The notes below the pieces were generated by a model that searched no databases, was not told the origin of the DNA, and worked only from the letters and a program-made list of their open reading frames with translations. DNA of 64,000 nt. It comes from Phascolarctobacterium sp. (GTDB taxonomy: Bacteria > Bacillota > Negativicutes > Acidaminococcales > Acidaminococcaceae). Below are positions 43,740 to 51,494 of this stretch, piece by piece (the stretch's first letter is position 1; each line of letters opens with the position of its first letter). The stretch is from assembly GCA_030540395.1 (NCBI GenBank), contig JAUNWI010000004.1:62001-126000 (forward strand), given 5' to 3'. The position numbers and the translations under genes are program-made.

Positions 43740-44372
43740 ATGCAGAGCATAAAAGAGTATTTTCAAAAGCAGGGAGTTGGCTTGGCACAGCTGTGCAAGT
43801 CAGGAGCTCTGGCAGCGGGAGTGCTAGTACTGCTTGTCACCATAATCAAGGTGGCCGTGCCAAGCTATGGGGAGCTGCGGCAAATGTGGCAGGAGTACAA
43901 GCAGCAAAGAGCGGAGCTGGAGAAGCTAGAGGAGTTCGCAGCCCTGCATGCTGATTACAGTGCTTATGAGGAAGCAAAATATAAAGAGCTGGTGCAGCTT
44001 AAGCAAAGACTGCAGCGGTTGAGGGATATTAATCAGCTGCAGGGCCAGCTACAGCTTTTGGCCGCTAAGCAGGGGGTGGTGTTGAAAAACATGCAGGTGC
44101 TTACGGAGCTTAAGCAGCAAAAATCTGTTAAGGATGAGAATACGATGAACGCTAAAAATACCTCAAAGTCTGAGCAGGGTGAGGGAAATAAAGTAGCTTT
44201 GCGCACTATGCAGCTGAAGCTGGAGCTGACGGGTGATTATTTTGCTGTCCTACGCTGGCTGCGCCAGGTGGAAAAGCTGCAGCTAGCGGTGCAGACAATA
44301 CAAATTAAGGGGCAGGGAACTGGCATCGTGGCCGCAAGCATTGTCTTGGGGTGTCCTGTTATGGCCTTCTAA
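43740..44372 (+). CDS. PilO-like pilus assembly protein
   Basis: 210 aa. One N-terminal transmembrane helix (about 22-42, LAAGVLVLLVTIIKVAVPSY), a coiled coil rich in Gln, Leu and Lys (about 45-115), then a ferredoxin-like end (LKLELTGDYFAVLRWLRQVE) typical of PilO/GspM. It would pair with the PilN-like domain of the upstream protein. No pilin, ATPase or platform gene is in the window, so the rest of the machine lies elsewhere. Confidence 0.7.
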   Translation: MQSIKEYFQKQGVGLAQLCKSGALAAGVLVLLVTIIKVAVPSYGELRQMWQEYKQQRAELEKLEEFAALHADYSAYEEAKYKELVQLKQRLQRLRDINQLQGQLQLLAAKQGVVLKNMQVLTELKQQKSVKDENTMNAKNTSKSEQGEGNKVALRTMQLKLELTGDYFAVLRWLRQVEKLQLAVQTIQIKGQGTGIVAASIVLGCPVMAF

Positions 44373-44380
44373 GGGCAAAA

Positions 44381-44405
44381 GAAAAACGCCACCGTGAGGT
44401 GGCGT
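44381..44405 (-). terminator. Terminator of the pentapeptide gene
   Basis: ACGCCACC/GGTGGCGT stem, then TTTTTC on the minus strand. Confidence 0.8.
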
Positions 44406-44413
44406 GAAGGGTT

Positions 44414-45175
44414 TTATTTATCTAGCTTGGCATGCTCCTTGAAGGCAGTACCGAATTGTGTATATTCTAGCTCTGCTCCCCGCAGGTCCGCATAATCCAG
44501 TACAGCTCTGTCCAGCAAAGCTCGATTGAGCTTTGCGTGCTGTAGATCACTGTGACTCAGTTTGGCACTGCGTAAATCAGCATTATTTAAATTGGCCTTG
44601 GCCATGTGGGTGCTGTACATGTTAGCGCCGTAAAAGCAGGCGTTGGGCAGACTGGCATTGCGCAGCCAGCTGTAGGGCAGGCTGGCGTGGCTAAAGTCTG
44701 CGAAATCGCCCTGCACACCGTCCAGCACGGCTTCTTGAATTTGGGCGTAGGCAAGGCTCACATTGAGCAGCTTGCTCCCTTGGAGCTGGCTGCGAAAAAG
44801 CTGAGCTCTGTCCATTTTGGCGTTGGTAAAGTCCGCATCCGTAGCCTGGGCATAGCTAAAATCAGCATCGGTTAAATCCGCATCCCGCAGGCGGCTGCGG
44901 TGCAGAATGGCACTGCGAAAAACAGCATTGTGCAGCTGTGCTTTATCCAGGTTAGTCCCATCCAGGCGTGCTTCGGTAAAATCCGTGCCTGCAAAATCTC
45001 GTCCGGAAAGGTTGTAGCCCGACAGGTCGGCACCGGAAAGGTCACCGCCGGGGCAGCTGGCCCCCTTTTGCACAGCGACTAAATCAGCATTGTTATAGGC
45101 TTGGGCAGTGGGAGACTCTAGAAGCACTATAAGACTTGCGGCAACGCTCAAAAGTAATAATTTTTTGCTAAGCAT
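44414..45175 (-). CDS. Secreted pentapeptide-repeat protein
   Basis: 253 aa. A signal peptide (cleavage near TAQA, about residue 26) is followed by about 40 pentapeptide repeats of the A(D/N)LXX type (DLSGADLSGYNLSG, ADLTDADFSYAQATDADFTN, KANLNNADLRSAKLSHSDL). These fold into a right-handed quadrilateral beta-helix. Function outside the cell is unknown. Two cysteines are retained (about 41 and 182). Probably cotranscribed with the HAD gene upstream (20-base gap). Confidence 0.88.
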   Translation of the reverse strand: MLSKKLLLLSVAASLIVLLESPTAQAYNNADLVAVQKGASCPGGDLSGADLSGYNLSGRDFAGTDFTEARLDGTNLDKAQLHNAVFRSAILHRSRLRDADLTDADFSYAQATDADFTNAKMDRAQLFRSQLQGSKLLNVSLAYAQIQEAVLDGVQGDFADFSHASLPYSWLRNASLPNACFYGANMYSTHMAKANLNNADLRSAKLSHSDLQHAKLNRALLDRAVLDYADLRGAELEYTQFGTAFKEHAKLDK

Positions 45176-45195
45176 ATGTTATACCTGCTTTCACA

Positions 45196-45891
45196 TTAAG
45201 CTTCATAAAAAAGCTTTTCCAATTCCTGGGGATCCTCGGGCAAAAAGTCGATGATTTTCCAGGGCTTGCATTCGTCAAAATCCTCCCGCTTGTAGCCGGA
45301 GCCATCCAGTACAATTAAGCAAGGAGAGCCAATGGAATGGGCACATTTGACATCATTGGGGGTATCGCCAATGAACAGCATTTGCTTGGGGTCAAAGCTT
45401 TGGTTATGGAGCAGGAAAAAACGGGAGAAGGCAATGCGTGCTAGCTCCTCACGCTTTTCACTGACCTCGCCAAAAACGCTGTGGTCGAAGGAAAAATATT
45501 TATCCAGTCCGTAATAGGCCAGCTTTTCCTGAGCCCCACTGCGGGTGTTGCCCGTTAAAAGGCAGTTTAGGTATTTGCTGCCTGGCTGGCTAAAATATTG
45601 GAGCGTTTTTTCTACGTTTTTTAATACCCGACCCTTGTGCAAGGGCAATTGCTTGGGCAGCTCCATGTGATAACGAATAAGCAGACCTGCCGCTTCTGCA
45701 CTGCTGCAACGACCTCTGAGCCTTGTAACTACAGATTTAATAATGTCAGAATCAGTGCGTCCGGCAAGGCTTTGGGTAAAATCAAAGGCATCTAAAAAGT
45801 AATAATCCTTAATTACATTAATCATGGCATCCTTGCCGGCGCCGCCGGTGAGAATCAAGGTGCCATCCACATCCCACATGAGATATTTCAT
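45196..45891 (-). CDS. HAD family phosphatase
   Basis: 231 aa. Haloacid-dehalogenase fold with motif I DVDGTLI, an alpha-helical cap (about 20-85), motif II LLTGNT, motif III lysine near KREEL, and motif IV FIGDTPNDVKCA. Closest in layout to phosphoglycolate phosphatase-like enzymes. Substrate unknown. First gene of a two-gene minus-strand unit. Confidence 0.88.
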   Translation of the reverse strand: MKYLMWDVDGTLILTGGAGKDAMINVIKDYYFLDAFDFTQSLAGRTDSDIIKSVVTRLRGRCSSAEAAGLLIRYHMELPKQLPLHKGRVLKNVEKTLQYFSQPGSKYLNCLLTGNTRSGAQEKLAYYGLDKYFSFDHSVFGEVSEKREELARIAFSRFFLLHNQSFDPKQMLFIGDTPNDVKCAHSIGSPCLIVLDGSGYKREDFDECKPWKIIDFLPEDPQELEKLFYEA

Positions 45892-45934
45892 GAAGTAAAC
45901 CTCCCTTAAATTGGGGAATTATAGCAATACATAG

Positions 45935-45958
45935 AAAAAAGCTGCCACAAGGGGCAGC
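45935..45958 (-). terminator. Terminator of the SpeD-like gene
   Basis: GCTGCC/GGCAGC stem with a six-base loop, then TTTTTT on the minus strand. Confidence 0.8.
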
Positions 45959-45978
45959 CTTATCCTTTTACAACGCAA

Positions 45979-46461
45979 TTAGATAGAGCGGGGCTTCATC
46001 ATCATTTTTTTCAGCTTACTGCCCATGCTGCTGGTAACATTCTTGGTACGGCGGATTAATTTGATTTTAGAGCGATGGGTGGGCTTCATATCATTTTTGC
46101 TACCAAAATCACCGCGGTCCAAAAGGGTGATTTTAGACTTGTCAGCATCGAAGGCTTCCCGCAGATTGCGTGCCAAGGCGGCAGGGTCAGCATCAGCGGA
46201 GCAGGTGAAGATATCACAGGTCATAAAACCCATTTCCGGATACACGTGCAGCGTTACATGTCCCTGTTGGCAAATAGCAAAGAGGGAATACTCCTTGGCA
46301 CCCTCCTCCTGATTGCAAACAATCTGTTGGCAATGCATGGAAAATTGCTCGCAGCCCTTGCGAAGCAATTCTTCGGCTACAGTAGAAACGGAAATCTCCT
46401 CCGTGCCGCAATTATACATATCAATGGCAATTAATTTACCAAGAAAATTCTTCTGTTTCAC
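45979..46461 (-). CDS. SpeD-like protein (S-adenosylmethionine decarboxylase fold) lacking the processing serine
   Basis: 160 aa. The first 120 residues align with prokaryotic S-adenosylmethionine decarboxylase along their whole length: LGKLIAIDMYNC at the start and HVTLHVYPEMGF, CDIFTCSADADPAA later. In SpeD the E-S bond of SESH is self-cleaved and the Ser becomes the pyruvoyl cofactor. Here the equivalent residues are Q66-G67 before H68. The other catalytic residues, H72 and C87, remain. The C-terminal 40 residues are a basic tail (HRSKIKLIRRTK, KLKKMMMKPRS). Translated from a GTG with AGGGG. No spermidine synthase is adjacent. It is unlikely to be a normal decarboxylase. Confidence 0.85.
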   Translation of the reverse strand: MKQKNFLGKLIAIDMYNCGTEEISVSTVAEELLRKGCEQFSMHCQQIVCNQEEGAKEYSLFAICQQGHVTLHVYPEMGFMTCDIFTCSADADPAALARNLREAFDADKSKITLLDRGDFGSKNDMKPTHRSKIKLIRRTKNVTSSMGSKLKKMMMKPRSI

Positions 46462-46545
46462 GTTTACACCCCTAAAAATAAAATAAGCAAATAGTGGCCC
46501 TCCCGGCTGTCATTTTTTAGACCTAGGAAGCTCGCTTACTCTTAT

Positions 46546-46574
46546 ATTATAGCTAAATTTTTAAAGGCTGTAAA
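46546..46574 (-). promoter_or_regulatory. Promoter of the SpeD-like gene
   Basis: Minus strand TTTACA, 17-base spacer, TATAAT. Confidence 0.7.
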
Positions 46575-46604
46575 GCTAAATGCTCCCCGGAAAGTGCTTT
46601 TTCG

Positions 46605-46613
46605 TGCTATAAT
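46605..46613 (+). promoter_or_regulatory. Extended -10 promoter of recD2
   Basis: TGC-TATAAT. Transcription would begin near 46620, excluding the ATG at 46614 as start. Confidence 0.6.
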
Positions 46614-46679
46614 ATGTATATGTTAGAAAAAACACTTGTTTCGTTCGCTAGACAAAAAGTTTTTATTGGTGGTGAAGCT

Positions 46680-48845
46680 ATGGAAAAGCAGGAGGGCGTT
46701 GTTGCTGACATCGTTTTTCAAAGTGATGATGGCATGTACAGCGTACTGCGGATAGAGAATAAAGCCTTGGGCAAATTCACAGTGGTCTATCGGGGACCGG
46801 CGCCGTATTTAGGGGAGCAAATCAGCCTTGAGGGTGATTGGGTGGAGCATGCCCGTTTTGGGCAACAGTTTAATGCTACCTCCTTACAGGTGATGCAACC
46901 TACTTCTGCGGCGGGTATGGAGCGCTTTTTGGCATCCGGAGCTTTGCCAGGAGTGGGGCCGGTGATGGCAGCACGCATTGTGGAAATGTTTGGTACGGAC
47001 ACGCTGGAGGTGCTGGAGCTTTATCCAGAGCGCCTGGCCAAGGTCAAGGGCATCAGTGCCAAGAAGGCTGCTGCCATTGGGGAGGCCTATCAGGCCTTGT
47101 CCGGCCTCAGGGAGCTGATGCTGTTTTTGGAGTCCAACGGTGTTTCCAGCGGTTATGCGGCGAAGCTGCAGGCTGTGTATGGTAACACTGCCATTACACG
47201 TCTTAAAGAAAATCCCTACAGCCTTGCTCATGATGTGGTGGGTATTGGCTTCAAAACTGCGGATAGAATTGCCATGGCTATGGGCATGGAGCATGATTGC
47301 CCAGAAAGGCTCATGGCCGGCATTAGCTACGCTTTGATTTCGGCAGCCAGCGCCGGGCACACCTGTGTGCCCGAGGAGCTTTTGGTGCGGGAAACGGCCC
47401 GCGTGCTGGTGGTGGAGCGTGAGGCAGTGCAACAGGTCTTCAACGAGCTACTGCAAAAGGACAGGCTGCGCATGGAAGAGGTGGGCGGCGTGCGCTTTAT
47501 TTATCCCGAATATTTATATCGGGCGGAGGTGCAGACAGCACGCCGCCTGCTGTATTTGCGGGATCTGGCCAAGCCCATTACAAGGGTGAATGCGGATGCG
47601 GTAATTGCTGCTTGGGAGCATGAGGCAGGCATTAAGCTGGCCGAGGCGCAAAGGCAGGCTATATATACAAGCCTTGAGCATGGTGTTTTTGTACTTACAG
47701 GCGGCCCTGGCACCGGTAAAACCACTGTTGTTAAGGGTATTTTGAACGTGCTGGAAAAGGCTGGCTGCCGCATCCTGTTGGCAGCGCCAACAGGCAGAGC
47801 GGCACGTCGCCTTGCTGATTCGGCAGGGCATCCAGCGCTGACGGTGCACCGACTTTTGGAGTATCAGCCATCAGGCGATGGCTTGCTTTTTGGAAAAAAT
47901 GATGAGGACCCGCTGGATGCGGAGGCTATTATTATTGACGAAGCCTCCATGCTGGACATTAATTTGACCTATCATTTGCTGAAGGCTGTTCCTGGTGGCT
48001 GTCGGTTGATTTTTGTGGGTGACGTGGACCAGCTGCCCTCCGTGGGGGCAGGGGCCGTTTTGCAGGATATGATTCGCTCTGGCAAAATGCCCGTAGTACG
48101 CTTGGAGAATGTCTTCCGCCAGGCGGAGGTGAGCCCCATTGTGCGCAACGCGCACAAGATAAATCATGGCCAGATGCCGGAATTTATTGCCGGCTTTAAC
48201 AGCGAGTTTGCTCTGCAGGAGTTTACTGATGAACAGGCCGCGGCGGAATTTGTGGCCCGCACCTATGCGGACATGACGCGGGACGGCGATTGGCGGCGGG
48301 TGCAGGTGCTGACCCCCATGCATAAGAGCCCCTGCGGCGTGCAGAATCTGAATAAATTGCTGCAGCAGTATATCAATCCTCCCAGTGCGACGAAGCCCGA
48401 GGTTAATATTCCCGGCAATGTGCTGCGAGTGGGGGACAAGGTGATGCAGATTCGCAATAATTACGAAAAGGATGTTTTCAACGGGGATATCGGTCGCATT
48501 TATAAAATCGAAGGCAAAACCGTGACTGTGGCCTATCCGGAGCGTCCTGAGGGTGATTATGTTTCCTATAGCCAGGGTGAATGCGACGAGCTGCAGCTGG
48601 CTTATGCCATGAGCGTGCACAAGTCCCAGGGCAGCGAATATCCCTGCGTTATCTTGCTCATGGTACCCAGTCACTATGTCATGCTGCAGCGCAATTTGCT
48701 CTATACTGCCGTGACCAGAGCCAAGCAAAGAGTGCTGGTGGTGGGCAGCAAGCGGGCTGTTTTGACGGCGGTGGAGAACGACAAAACACGGCGACGTCAC
48801 AGCCTGCTGGCAGAACGACTGCAGGAGGATACGGAGGTCTTTTAA
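46680..48845 (+). CDS. recD2: RecD2 family ATP-dependent DNA helicase
   Basis: 721 aa. A 5'-3' helicase acting outside RecBCD. An N-terminal OB fold (about 1-75), helix-hairpin-helix elements (SGALPGVGPVMAARIVEMF, VKGISAKKAAAIGEAY), and a central helical domain precede two RecA-like domains. Motifs: LTGGPGTGKTTVVKG (Walker A), IIIDEASMLD (Walker B), FVGDVDQLPSVGAGAVLQDM, LENVFRQAE and AYAMSVHKSQGSEYPCVI. The ATG at 46680 has GGTGGTGAAG upstream and matches the family N-terminus. The stop overlaps comF by one base. Confidence 0.94.
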   Translation: MEKQEGVVADIVFQSDDGMYSVLRIENKALGKFTVVYRGPAPYLGEQISLEGDWVEHARFGQQFNATSLQVMQPTSAAGMERFLASGALPGVGPVMAARIVEMFGTDTLEVLELYPERLAKVKGISAKKAAAIGEAYQALSGLRELMLFLESNGVSSGYAAKLQAVYGNTAITRLKENPYSLAHDVVGIGFKTADRIAMAMGMEHDCPERLMAGISYALISAASAGHTCVPEELLVRETARVLVVEREAVQQVFNELLQKDRLRMEEVGGVRFIYPEYLYRAEVQTARRLLYLRDLAKPITRVNADAVIAAWEHEAGIKLAEAQRQAIYTSLEHGVFVLTGGPGTGKTTVVKGILNVLEKAGCRILLAAPTGRAARRLADSAGHPALTVHRLLEYQPSGDGLLFGKNDEDPLDAEAIIIDEASMLDINLTYHLLKAVPGGCRLIFVGDVDQLPSVGAGAVLQDMIRSGKMPVVRLENVFRQAEVSPIVRNAHKINHGQMPEFIAGFNSEFALQEFTDEQAAAEFVARTYADMTRDGDWRRVQVLTPMHKSPCGVQNLNKLLQQYINPPSATKPEVNIPGNVLRVGDKVMQIRNNYEKDVFNGDIGRIYKIEGKTVTVAYPERPEGDYVSYSQGECDELQLAYAMSVHKSQGSEYPCVILLMVPSHYVMLQRNLLYTAVTRAKQRVLVVGSKRAVLTAVENDKTRRRHSLLAERLQEDTEVF

Positions 48846-49579
48846 TGCTCAAGGAATATGGACGCGCACTGTCATATTATATGCGGGTGGTACGGGAGCT
48901 GATTTTTCCGCGCCGTTGTGCTGTGTGCGGCAACGTCATTGACACAGGTTATCTGTGCCCTGTGTGTCGCAAGGGCTTTTTGCTACAAAAATATGTGCAG
49001 TACAAGCCCAGAGAAGAATATTTGGCAGGGCAGGCGGAGCCCTTGGCCTGCGATGTGCTGCACAGCGTGCTTTTACTCTACAAATATGACGGCATTCTGA
49101 AGGATGCTTTGCACTCTATAAAATTTAATGCAAATGCCGCTTTATTGCCGCTGTTTATGGAGGAGGCAGAAGCAGCTTTGCCGCAGGCAAAGCTGCGTTG
49201 GCTAGGGCAGTACGATGTTATCACCTGCATCCCCACCAGCCCCGAGCGCAGAGCGCGTAGGGGCTTTGACCTGCCTGAAGCCCTCTTTGCACCGCTACTA
49301 GAGCAGCGTGGCGGCGAATTTCAGGCGCAGCTATTGGAGCGGGTGCGCCCCACGGCGCCCCTCTTTGAGCTGGCGCCCCAGGAGCGGCGCAACGAGCTCG
49401 CTGGCTGCTTCGCGCTGAGCCGGTCGGCTCAGCGGCTCGTAGCAGGCAAGCGCGTGCTCCTGTGCGACGACATTTACACCACCGGCAGCACCATGGCGGA
49501 GGCCGCCGGGGTGCTGCTGGGAGCGGGGGCCAGCGAGGTGCATGGGTTGGCGCTCTGCGCAGCAAGCCACAATTGGTAA
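48845..49579 (+). CDS. comF: ComF family competence protein
   Basis: 244 aa. Phosphoribosyltransferase-like protein needed for DNA uptake in model species. A four-cysteine zinc finger (CAVCG, then CPVC, about 26-44) precedes the PRTase fold with LLCDDIYTTGSTMAEAA near the end and CIPTSPERRARRGFD in the middle. The ATG overlaps the recD2 stop; an upstream open frame from 48581 only shadows recD2. Confidence 0.94.
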   Translation: MLKEYGRALSYYMRVVRELIFPRRCAVCGNVIDTGYLCPVCRKGFLLQKYVQYKPREEYLAGQAEPLACDVLHSVLLLYKYDGILKDALHSIKFNANAALLPLFMEEAEAALPQAKLRWLGQYDVITCIPTSPERRARRGFDLPEALFAPLLEQRGGEFQAQLLERVRPTAPLFELAPQERRNELAGCFALSRSAQRLVAGKRVLLCDDIYTTGSTMAEAAGVLLGAGASEVHGLALCAASHNW

Positions 49580-49664
49580 TGTGCGTAATGTGCGCCATAA
49601 AGTACCATCTACTTCGTTGCGGCTCCTAGAAATGTTATGCAATCTTTTTATTATGAGGAGAGAA

Positions 49665-50768
49665 ATGCTACTTAAGCTGAAACAATTTTTAAAGCAAGAG
49701 ACTGTGCTGTGTGTGGCGCTGGCCTTGGCTGCTGTAAGCAGCCTGTTCCAGCGTCCCAAGCTTGAATATATCGATTTTGCCGTGCTCAGCATTCTGCTGA
49801 GCCTGATGCTGGTGGTGGCCGGACTAAAAAGCGTCAGCTTTTTGGACTGGACGGCGCGGGAGCTTTTAAAGCGCTGCGCCAGCTGGCGCAGCGTGGTGCT
49901 GGCGCTGGTGGGGGTCACTTATGTGTCCAGCATGTTTGTCACCAACGATGTGGCACTGATTACCTTTGTGCCCTTGGCCCTCATTATCGGCAGAGCGCTC
50001 AAACGGGACGTGGCCCGGGTCATCATCCTGCAAACGCTGGCTGCCAATTTGGGCTCCATGGTGACGCCTCCTGGTAACCCTCAAAACTTGTTTTTGTATG
50101 CACATTATCATTACACAGCAGCCAGCTTTTTTGCCGTGATGGCTGTGCCGGGACTGCTGTCCATCATCTATCTTGGTCTCCTCATTTGGCGGGGACGCAA
50201 TGAAGCCTTAACGCTGGAGCTGCCCCAGCAGGCAAAGCCTGCTTTTTGGCAAACCGTGCTGCTTTTGGCTTTGCTGGCTCTGAATATTGCTGCTGTGCTC
50301 CATTGGGTGGATAAAACTCTGGCCTTGGGTATCACTGTAGCCTATGTGCTGCTCAAGCAGCGTCGCTTGCTCCTAGAGGTGGATTACAGCCTTTTGGTCA
50401 CCTTCGTGGGCTTTTTTATCTTCATCGGCAATATTAGCCACACTAGCTTGGCACTCTACCTAAAGCAGTCCCTTTTGGGGACCGCAGCAGGCACCTATGC
50501 AGCTGGCGTGCTCGCCAGCCAGTTCATCAGCAATGTGCCAGCAGCTATGCTGCTGGCGGGGCTGACGACGGAAGCGGATGCCCTGCTTTTAGGTGTCAAC
50601 ATTGGTGGCTTGGGCACCTTGATTGCTTCCATGGCCAGCGTCATCTCCTATAAGCTCTTCGTGGCGGAGCATCCTTATCAAGCTGGCACTTATCTGCGGA
50701 CTTTTTTATACTATAATTTTGCCGGATTGGTGCTTTTAGGTGCCCTAACTTATGTCTTTGTTTTGTAA
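49665..50768 (+). CDS. Anion permease of the ArsB/NhaD/CitM superfamily
   Basis: 367 aa, about 9-11 transmembrane helices. Two pseudo-symmetric signature loops are seen: FVTNDVALITFVPLALI with NLGSMVTPPGNPQNLFLY, and SQFISNVPAAMLLAGLT with NIGGLGTLIASMASVISY. These are typical of ion-transporter-superfamily carriers of arsenite, citrate or dicarboxylates. The substrate is unknown. The start at 49665 follows GAGGAG; an ATG at 49653 is the alternative. Possibly cotranscribed with comF. Confidence 0.82.
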   Translation: MLLKLKQFLKQETVLCVALALAAVSSLFQRPKLEYIDFAVLSILLSLMLVVAGLKSVSFLDWTARELLKRCASWRSVVLALVGVTYVSSMFVTNDVALITFVPLALIIGRALKRDVARVIILQTLAANLGSMVTPPGNPQNLFLYAHYHYTAASFFAVMAVPGLLSIIYLGLLIWRGRNEALTLELPQQAKPAFWQTVLLLALLALNIAAVLHWVDKTLALGITVAYVLLKQRRLLLEVDYSLLVTFVGFFIFIGNISHTSLALYLKQSLLGTAAGTYAAGVLASQFISNVPAAMLLAGLTTEADALLLGVNIGGLGTLIASMASVISYKLFVAEHPYQAGTYLRTFLYYNFAGLVLLGALTYVFVL

Positions 50769-50820
50769 GAAATATTACACTATTTGTTTACAATTCTGCC
50801 ATCCTTTCTTGGGAGACGTA

Positions 50821-50829
50821 TGTTATAAT
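50821..50829 (+). promoter_or_regulatory. Extended -10 promoter
   Basis: TGT-TATAAT, 51 bases before the ATG at 50881. Confidence 0.55.
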
Positions 50830-50880
50830 ATGGATAACAAAAGCAAGTGAATGTAGAAGCTAAACAAGGAGTGAGTGCCC

Positions 50881-51327
50881 ATGAGTTATGCTTATGACAG
50901 GGTGTATTTGGACAAGGCTCGCATTGCTTTAGGCCGCATGCTTGATTTTGCGGTGTACAATTTGAAGTACGAGATTAGCGAGTTCTTTGATTTGTTTGTC
51001 AAGTCCCGGGTGGCCAAGTGCTTTTGCAAGCGGGAAATAGAAAAGATTACCTCCAAATCTGGCGAGGAGCTGGCTTATGAGGTGCTGGATAGCAATGGCA
51101 TCAACATGCTGCGCATCAAGCCTAATTATGTAAGCTCCAACAGTGAGGAGTATTGGACGGGCTGGGCTGTGGCCTTTTATCAATGGCAAAGGGGCATGAG
51201 CTTTGACGATTTGGTGAGCCATGTACCCATCAGCAAAATCACCAAGCTTTATAGCTCCTATCACGAAATGGATATTCGCCAGTTTTGCGATAAGGTGGAT
51301 AGTATGTATCAGCTGAGTGCTGGCTGA
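50881..51327 (+). CDS. Unknown protein resembling the N-terminal domain of HTH regulators
   Basis: 148 aa. It resembles the N-terminal domain found fused to a C-terminal Xre-type helix-turn-helix in many clostridial proteins, with the conserved EEYWTGWAVAFYQW and YHEMDIRQFCDKVD. The HTH part is missing; the protein ends just after this domain. That comparison is from memory of the family. GTG at 50875 is an alternative start. The unit ends at a terminator, so it seems a natural short form. Function unknown. Confidence 0.7.
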   Translation: MSYAYDRVYLDKARIALGRMLDFAVYNLKYEISEFFDLFVKSRVAKCFCKREIEKITSKSGEELAYEVLDSNGINMLRIKPNYVSSNSEEYWTGWAVAFYQWQRGMSFDDLVSHVPISKITKLYSSYHEMDIRQFCDKVDSMYQLSAG

Positions 51328-51353
51328 TAAGAAACCAAAATTACAGATTGTAG

Positions 51354-51400
51354 TACCCTAGAGTTGCATATCATAATGGCTTCTCTAGGGTGTTTTGTTT
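51354..51400 (+). terminator. Intrinsic terminator
   Basis: ACCCTAGAG/CTCTAGGGT stem with a 19-base loop, then TTTTGTTTTT. Confidence 0.75.
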
Positions 51401-51494
51401 TTCAAGGGAGGATTTTTCTCTATAATGTAGAATTAAATAAATAAAGTTAGTATTTGTAAAGCTGAAAACGCAAGGAAATAAAGGAGGCATATCC

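Noticed and set aside
48581-48844. N-terminal extension of ComF into recD2
   Set aside because: It shadows recD2 in another frame. The ATG at 48845 gives the family-typical ComF start.
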